Positions 6,105 to 8,818 of a stretch of 8,818 nt of DNA are shown piece after piece; position 1 is the stretch's first letter, and the number at the start of each line of letters is the position of its first letter. The DNA comes from an uncultured Cloacibacillus sp. (GTDB taxonomy: Bacteria; Synergistota; Synergistia; Synergistales; Synergistaceae). The notes under the pieces are model-generated. The model saw only the letters and a program-made list of their open reading frames with translations. It did no database searches and was not told where the DNA came from. Position numbers and translations under genes: made by a program. The stretch lies in NCBI GenBank assembly GCA_900544635.1, contig UQVV01000063.1, positions 1 to 8,818 on the forward strand, given 5' to 3'.

Positions 6105-6994
6105 ATCTTATCCTCCATCTTCTCGCCCATCAGCCCCGTCGGACGGTAGAAAAGTATCACGATAAGCAACACGAAGGCGAAGGCGTCGCGGTAGCCCGAA
6201 AGCGCCGGGAAGAAGGCGACGAGCAGAATTTCCATGAAACCGAGCAGAAGCCCGCCTATCATCGCGCCCTGCACCGAGCCTATGCCGCCGAGCACCGCTG
6301 CGATGAAGGCCTTAAGGCCCGGGAAGACCCCCATGAACGGATGAATCTGCGGATAGCGCAGCGCCCACATGATGCCGGCGCAGGCCGCGAGAGCTGAGCC
6401 GACCGCGAAGGTGAGCGCGATAATCCTGTCTACCTTGACGCCCATCAGCCGCGTCGTCTCGATGTCGCGCGAGATGGCGCGCATGGCGAGCCCCGGCTTC
6501 GTGCGGTAGAGCATCCACAGAAGCGCGCCGACGAGTATGAACGAAATGACCGGAACGAAGATGACGAGCGGCAGAATCCTGACGTCGCCGAGCGATATGA
6601 CCTTTACGAGAGGCTCGAAGCGCGGCATCGGCTTCGGCACTCCCGTGAAAATTACGAGGCAGAGGTTCTCGATGAAGAACGAGACGCCTATCGCCGAAAT
6701 CAGCGCGGAGATGCGCGGCGCGGAACGCAGCGGGCGGTAGGCTATCCTGTCGATCATAAAGCCGAATACGGCGGTCGGGGCGATTGAAAGTATCACCGCG
6801 GGAATCCACGGCATATTGAGCATAGCTATCGCGACGAATACGAAGTAGGTGCTTATCATAAAAATGTCGCCGTGGGCGAAGTTGATGAGCCTCAGAATGC
6901 CGTAGACCATCGTATAGCCTATGGCGATGAGGCCGTAAAGGCTCCCCAGCATCAGAGCGTTGAAAAGATGCTGGATCATCATATTTGAAGTCAT
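6101..6994 (-). CDS. livH: Branched-chain amino acid ABC transporter permease LivH
   Basis: This 297-residue permease is the partner of LivM. The family hallmark LRLINFAHGDIFMI (34-47) is present, as are AYRPLR (85-90), the coupling loop MRAISRDIETTRLMGVKVDR (171-190), KAFIAAVLGGIGSVQGAMIG (228-247), and the C-terminal LFYRPTGLMGE. About eight membrane segments are predicted and the length is typical. I chose the ATG at 6994: it is preceded by GGGGAG about 5 bases upstream and begins with the hydrophobic N terminus expected of LivH. A reading from 7090 would add 32 basic, non-homologous residues encoded by the hairpin-rich gap. It is 160 bases from the livJ stop, the only real gap in this operon. 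Confidence 0.95.
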   Translation of the reverse strand: MTSNMMIQHLFNALMLGSLYGLIAIGYTMVYGILRLINFAHGDIFMISTYFVFVAIAMLNMPWIPAVILSIAPTAVFGFMIDRIAYRPLRSAPRISALISAIGVSFFIENLCLVIFTGVPKPMPRFEPLVKVISLGDVRILPLVIFVPVISFILVGALLWMLYRTKPGLAMRAISRDIETTRLMGVKVDRIIALTFAVGSALAACAGIMWALRYPQIHPFMGVFPGLKAFIAAVLGGIGSVQGAMIGGLLLGFMEILLVAFFPALSGYRDAFAFVLLIVILFYRPTGLMGEKMEDKI

Positions 6995-7015
6995 GGGCTC
7001 TCCCCTTTTAAGAGA

Positions 7016-7130
7016 GCGGGCCGGAAAAACGCAAAAACCGCGCGGCCCGCAAAGAAATGAACGTCCGGCGCGGACTTCGCGCCGGGACAAAAGCTCAGGC
7101 GAAGCCCCGCGCGGCGGTAAAACCGCGCGG
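7016..7130 (-). promoter_or_regulatory. Three successive GC-rich hairpins between livJ and livH
   Basis: In the livJ-livH gap, three perfect 8-bp stems follow one another in the direction of transcription. They are CCGCGCGG 7130-7123 with 7114-7107 (8-base loop), CCGGCGCG 7085-7078 with CGCGCCGG 7072-7065 (5-base loop), and CGGGCCGC-type arms 7050-7043 with 7023-7016 (19-base loop containing a third CCGCGCGG at 7045-7038). None is followed at once by a clean run of T, so full termination is unlikely. More likely they protect the 3' end of the livJ message or cause partial termination, giving more binding protein than permease. The pairing is seen; the role is inferred from similar gaps in other binding-protein operons. 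Confidence 0.65.
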
Positions 7131-7154
7131 AACGCGCCTCATACTCCGGATTTT

Positions 7155-8300
7155 TTACTTCGCGGGAGCGTCCACTATAGCGTGGAAGACCTGCTTGCCG
7201 TTCTCGACGCGGATGATGCCTATCGGCTTCTCGGCGTCGTGCGTAGCGTTGATCGTCGTCGTGCCGGTTACGCCGGGCATATCCTTCGTCGCTGCGATGG
7301 CGGCGGTGATCTTCTCGGGGTCGGTGCTCTTCGCGTTCTTTATCGCGTTATAGATAAGCAGATAGGCGTCGTAGCCGCATCCCGTGAGCGCCGCGGGGTC
7401 CTTGTCGGGATAAGCCTCGCGCCACTGCTTCGTGAACTGCTTCTGGATGTCGCTCATGAGCTTCTCGGGCATATTCGGCGAATAGGCGAACGAAGTGTAG
7501 CTGAAGCCCTCGACCGAGTCTCCGCCTATCGACACCATCTCGGGGTTGTCCATAGCGTCGCCGCCGAGGATGCTGAAGGTCGCTCCGAGCTCGCGCGCCT
7601 GACGCATGATAATCGCGCCCTCGGCAAAGTTCGCGGGGATATAGAGGACGTCGGGGTTCTTGCTGATTATCTCGGTCAGCTGCGCCGTGAAGTCCTGGTC
7701 GCCCTTCTGGTAATTCATGACGGAGACCACTTCGCCGCCGAGCTTCACGAAATTCTGCTTGAAGAAGTTGCCGAGGCCGACGCTGTAGTCCTCAGTAACC
7801 TCGATGAGCATCGCCGCGGTCTTCGCCTTCAGCTCCGTGACGGCGAAATTCGCCGCTCCGGCGCCCTGGAACGGGTCGATGAAGCAGACGCGGAAGACGT
7901 ACTTCTTGCCCTGCGTGACGAGCGGGTTCGTGCAGGACGTGCCGACCATCGGGACGCCCGCCTTCTCCGCCACTTCGCCGCCGGCCATCGCGAGCGACGA
8001 GCCGTAGGTTCCGATTATCGCGCAGACCTTCTCGCGCTCTATGAGACGCTTGACGGCGTTCGCCGCCTCGACCTTGTCGCTCTTGTTGTCGACTACGACG
8101 AGCTCGATCTTCTTGCCGTCAACCTCGGGATACTGCTTGTGCGCGAGATTCACGCCGTCGAGCTCAAGCTGGCCGCCGACCGCGTTTCCGCCCGTGATAG
8201 GCAGATATACGCCTATCTTGACGGTCTCAGCCGCCGACGCGATGCCTGCCGCCGCGAAGACGGCCGCAAGGGCTAGGACAAAACGTTTGGTCAACTTCAT
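7155..8300 (-). CDS. livJ: Periplasmic substrate-binding protein of branched-chain amino acid type (LivJ-like)
   Basis: This 381-residue secreted binding protein of the importer belongs to the Leu/Ile/Val-binding (type I periplasmic, Peripla_BP_6) family. Residues 1-23 form a signal peptide: MKLTKR, a hydrophobic core, then ASA and likely cleavage before AETVKIG. There is no cysteine at the cleavage site, so the protein should be soluble in a periplasm rather than a lipoprotein. The mature part opens with VKIGVYLPITGGNAVGGQ, the usual first ligand-side loop. Further family marks are AIIGTYGSS (95-102), VGTSCTNP (119-126), YVFRVCFID (134-142), EDYSVGLG (170-177) and the C-terminal GYDAYLLIYNAI (309-320). 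Cysteines are at 93, 123, 139 and 308. GAGGGG lies 8 bases before the start. First gene of the operon, with its own promoter. The ligand could be Leu/Ile/Val or another amino acid or small acid; the family is broad. Confidence 0.94.
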   Translation of the reverse strand: MKLTKRFVLALAAVFAAAGIASAAETVKIGVYLPITGGNAVGGQLELDGVNLAHKQYPEVDGKKIELVVVDNKSDKVEAANAVKRLIEREKVCAIIGTYGSSLAMAGGEVAEKAGVPMVGTSCTNPLVTQGKKYVFRVCFIDPFQGAGAANFAVTELKAKTAAMLIEVTEDYSVGLGNFFKQNFVKLGGEVVSVMNYQKGDQDFTAQLTEIISKNPDVLYIPANFAEGAIIMRQARELGATFSILGGDAMDNPEMVSIGGDSVEGFSYTSFAYSPNMPEKLMSDIQKQFTKQWREAYPDKDPAALTGCGYDAYLLIYNAIKNAKSTDPEKITAAIAATKDMPGVTGTTTINATHDAEKPIGIIRVENGKQVFHAIVDAPAK

Positions 8301-8316
8301 AAGAACTACCCCTCTT

Positions 8317-8392
8317 CTGTAAAATATGAATATGCCGCAAATTATAACTTATCTTTTTATAAATTTCAGCCCTGCGCCTGCATATTTTACAG
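8317..8392. promoter_or_regulatory. Perfect 12-bp inverted repeat bracketing the livJ promoter
   Basis: CTGTAAAATATG (8317-8328) and its exact reverse complement CATATTTTACAG (8381-8392) flank the promoter. One arm is just downstream of the expected transcription start and the other just upstream of the -35. Centres are 64 bp apart, about six helical turns, so both sites face the same side of the DNA. Only the downstream arm would be transcribed, so an RNA hairpin is unlikely. A pair of operator sites for a regulator that loops or brackets the promoter is the simplest reading. The repeat is directly seen; the regulator is unknown. Confidence 0.65.
8341..8369 (-). promoter_or_regulatory. Likely sigma-70 promoter of the liv operon
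   Basis: On the minus strand a perfect -10 TATAAT lies at 8346-8341, with CTGAAA (4 of 6 matches to TTGACA) at 8369-8364 and a 17-base AT-rich spacer. Transcription would start near 8334, giving a leader of about 33 bases before livJ. The region is sharply more AT-rich than its surroundings. Confidence 0.72.
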
Positions 8393-8408
8393 TATTTTTT
8401 TAATTATC

Positions 8409-8459
8409 CGGCACACGGGGCCGAACTCTGTGCCGCTCCGGAAATCTTCTGCACGGAGC
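8409..8459. repeat. Two adjacent hairpins upstream of the livJ promoter
   Basis: CGGCACA (8409-8415) pairs with TGTGCCG (8429-8435), and GCTCCG (8435-8440) pairs with CGGAGC (8454-8459). Neither is followed by a T run on the expected (minus) strand. They may form part of the 3' region of the nrdG-like transcript or of the upstream regulatory DNA; no firm function can be given. Confidence 0.4.
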
Positions 8460-8490
8460 CTCCGGCGGTACAGTTGTTCAACTTTACAAG

Positions 8491-8511
8491 AAAAACGACA
8501 TAATTTGTCGT
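8491..8511 (-). terminator. Weak candidate terminator after the nrdG-like gene
   Basis: On the minus strand ACGACA (8511-8506), a 5-base loop and TGTCGT (8500-8495) form a short stem followed by TTTTCTT. The stem is only 6 bp and moderately GC, so it is weak, but it sits 64 bases after the stop of the nrdG-like gene in the right orientation. Confidence 0.45.
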
Positions 8512-8574
8512 CACGCTCTTGACGCGGGGCGACGGGCAGCGGACGTTTTCTCAAATAGTTGAATAACCGCGCGT

Positions 8575-8818
8575 TTACCCTCTCACAACCACGCCAGGCA
8601 GCAGTTCGCGCAGCTTTTCGGCTTTGGCGGCTTCGGCGCTAAGGAATTTTTCATCGAGACAGCCGTTCGGCTTGAAGCACTGGACGAACCACGGCTCGCC
8701 CCGCAGCTCCTCTCGCAGCGCGAGCATCTCCTCTTCAGTGTGCAGCGCCGGGACGTATGTCGTGCGGAATTCGTACGAAGGCGCGCGGCTTTTTATAAGC
8801 TCCATCGAAGAGCGGATT
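8575..8818 (-). CDS. Anaerobic ribonucleotide reductase activating protein (NrdG-like radical SAM), C-terminal part
   Basis: Only the last 80 residues lie in the window, and the frame runs off the right edge (reading IRSSMELIKS at the edge). The sequence SYEFRTTYVPALHTEEEML, followed by WFVQCFKPNGCLDEKFLS and a short C-terminal helix, matches the end of the radical SAM activase that installs the glycyl radical on class III ribonucleotide reductase (the NrdG2 or TIGR02495 type). The CxxxCxxC iron-sulfur motif would be near the N terminus, outside the window, so it cannot be checked. The ATG at 8805 is internal, not the start. The stop is TAA at 8577-8575. Its presence fits an anaerobe. Other radical SAM activating enzymes of similar size are possible but less likely. 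Confidence 0.8.
   Translation of the reverse strand, partial: IRSSMELIKSRAPSYEFRTTYVPALHTEEEMLALREELRGEPWFVQCFKPNGCLDEKFLSAEAAKAEKLRELLPGVVVRG

Noticed and set aside
6960..8276. Plus-strand reading frame of 438 codons opposite livJ and the livJ-livH gap
   Set aside because: It runs through the hairpin gap and antisense to a clear binding protein, and shows low-complexity shadow composition with no motif.
8409..8435. CGGCACA/TGTGCCG hairpin as terminator of the nrdG-like gene
   Set aside because: On the minus strand the stem is followed by GATAATTAAAAAAA, with no T run, so it lacks the tail of an intrinsic terminator.

Overview
The window is GC-rich bacterial DNA, apparently from an anaerobic, amino-acid-using, two-membraned bacterium. 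The gene content points that way: a branched-chain amino acid type ABC importer, an M20 amidohydrolase with a DUF3100 membrane protein, and an anaerobic ribonucleotide reductase activase. The binding protein has a plain signal peptide with no lipobox cysteine, which fits a periplasm. Shine-Dalgarno sequences are strong (AAGGAGG type). I suspect Synergistota (Cloacibacillus/Synergistes-like), but this is an impression from protein style and gene content, not a demonstrated assignment.

Layout. (1) 1-61 is a perfect 30-bp inverted repeat around a single base. It replaces the 5' end of a YefM-type antitoxin gene and looks like a fold-back joint at a contig end. (2) 3-517, plus strand: a 5'-truncated yefM-like antitoxin and its yoeB-like toxin, overlapping by one base, followed by a hairpin terminator at 525-550 shared with the operon converging from the other side. 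(3) 589-3246, minus strand: a three-gene operon of M20 peptidase/amidohydrolase, DUF3100 membrane protein and a small membrane protein. Its promoter lies near 3289-3294 and overlaps repeated ATTGTnnAAT sites. (4) 3521-8346, minus strand: a complete five-gene importer operon, livJ-like binding protein, livH, livM, livG and livF. The last four genes overlap by 4 to 8 bases. The operon has a promoter at 8341-8369 and a terminator at 3521-3551. (5) 8575-8818, minus strand: the C-terminal end of a NrdG-like radical SAM activating protein.

How the genes work together. The importer would capture a small amino acid or related ligand in the periplasm (LivJ), pass it through the LivH/LivM channel and power this with LivG/LivF ATPases. 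The downstream operon pairs a cytoplasmic zinc hydrolase of the AbgB/aminoacylase kind with a two-protein membrane unit of unknown substrate. By analogy with abgAB-abgT, I infer uptake of an amide-linked amino acid conjugate followed by cleavage.

The regulatory DNA is the least ordinary part. The livJ promoter is bracketed by a perfect 12-bp inverted repeat with centres 64 bp apart. The livJ-livH gap carries three successive GC-rich hairpins. The hydrolase promoter carries a cluster of related palindromes. No tRNA, rRNA, CRISPR array, insertion sequence or phage gene was seen.
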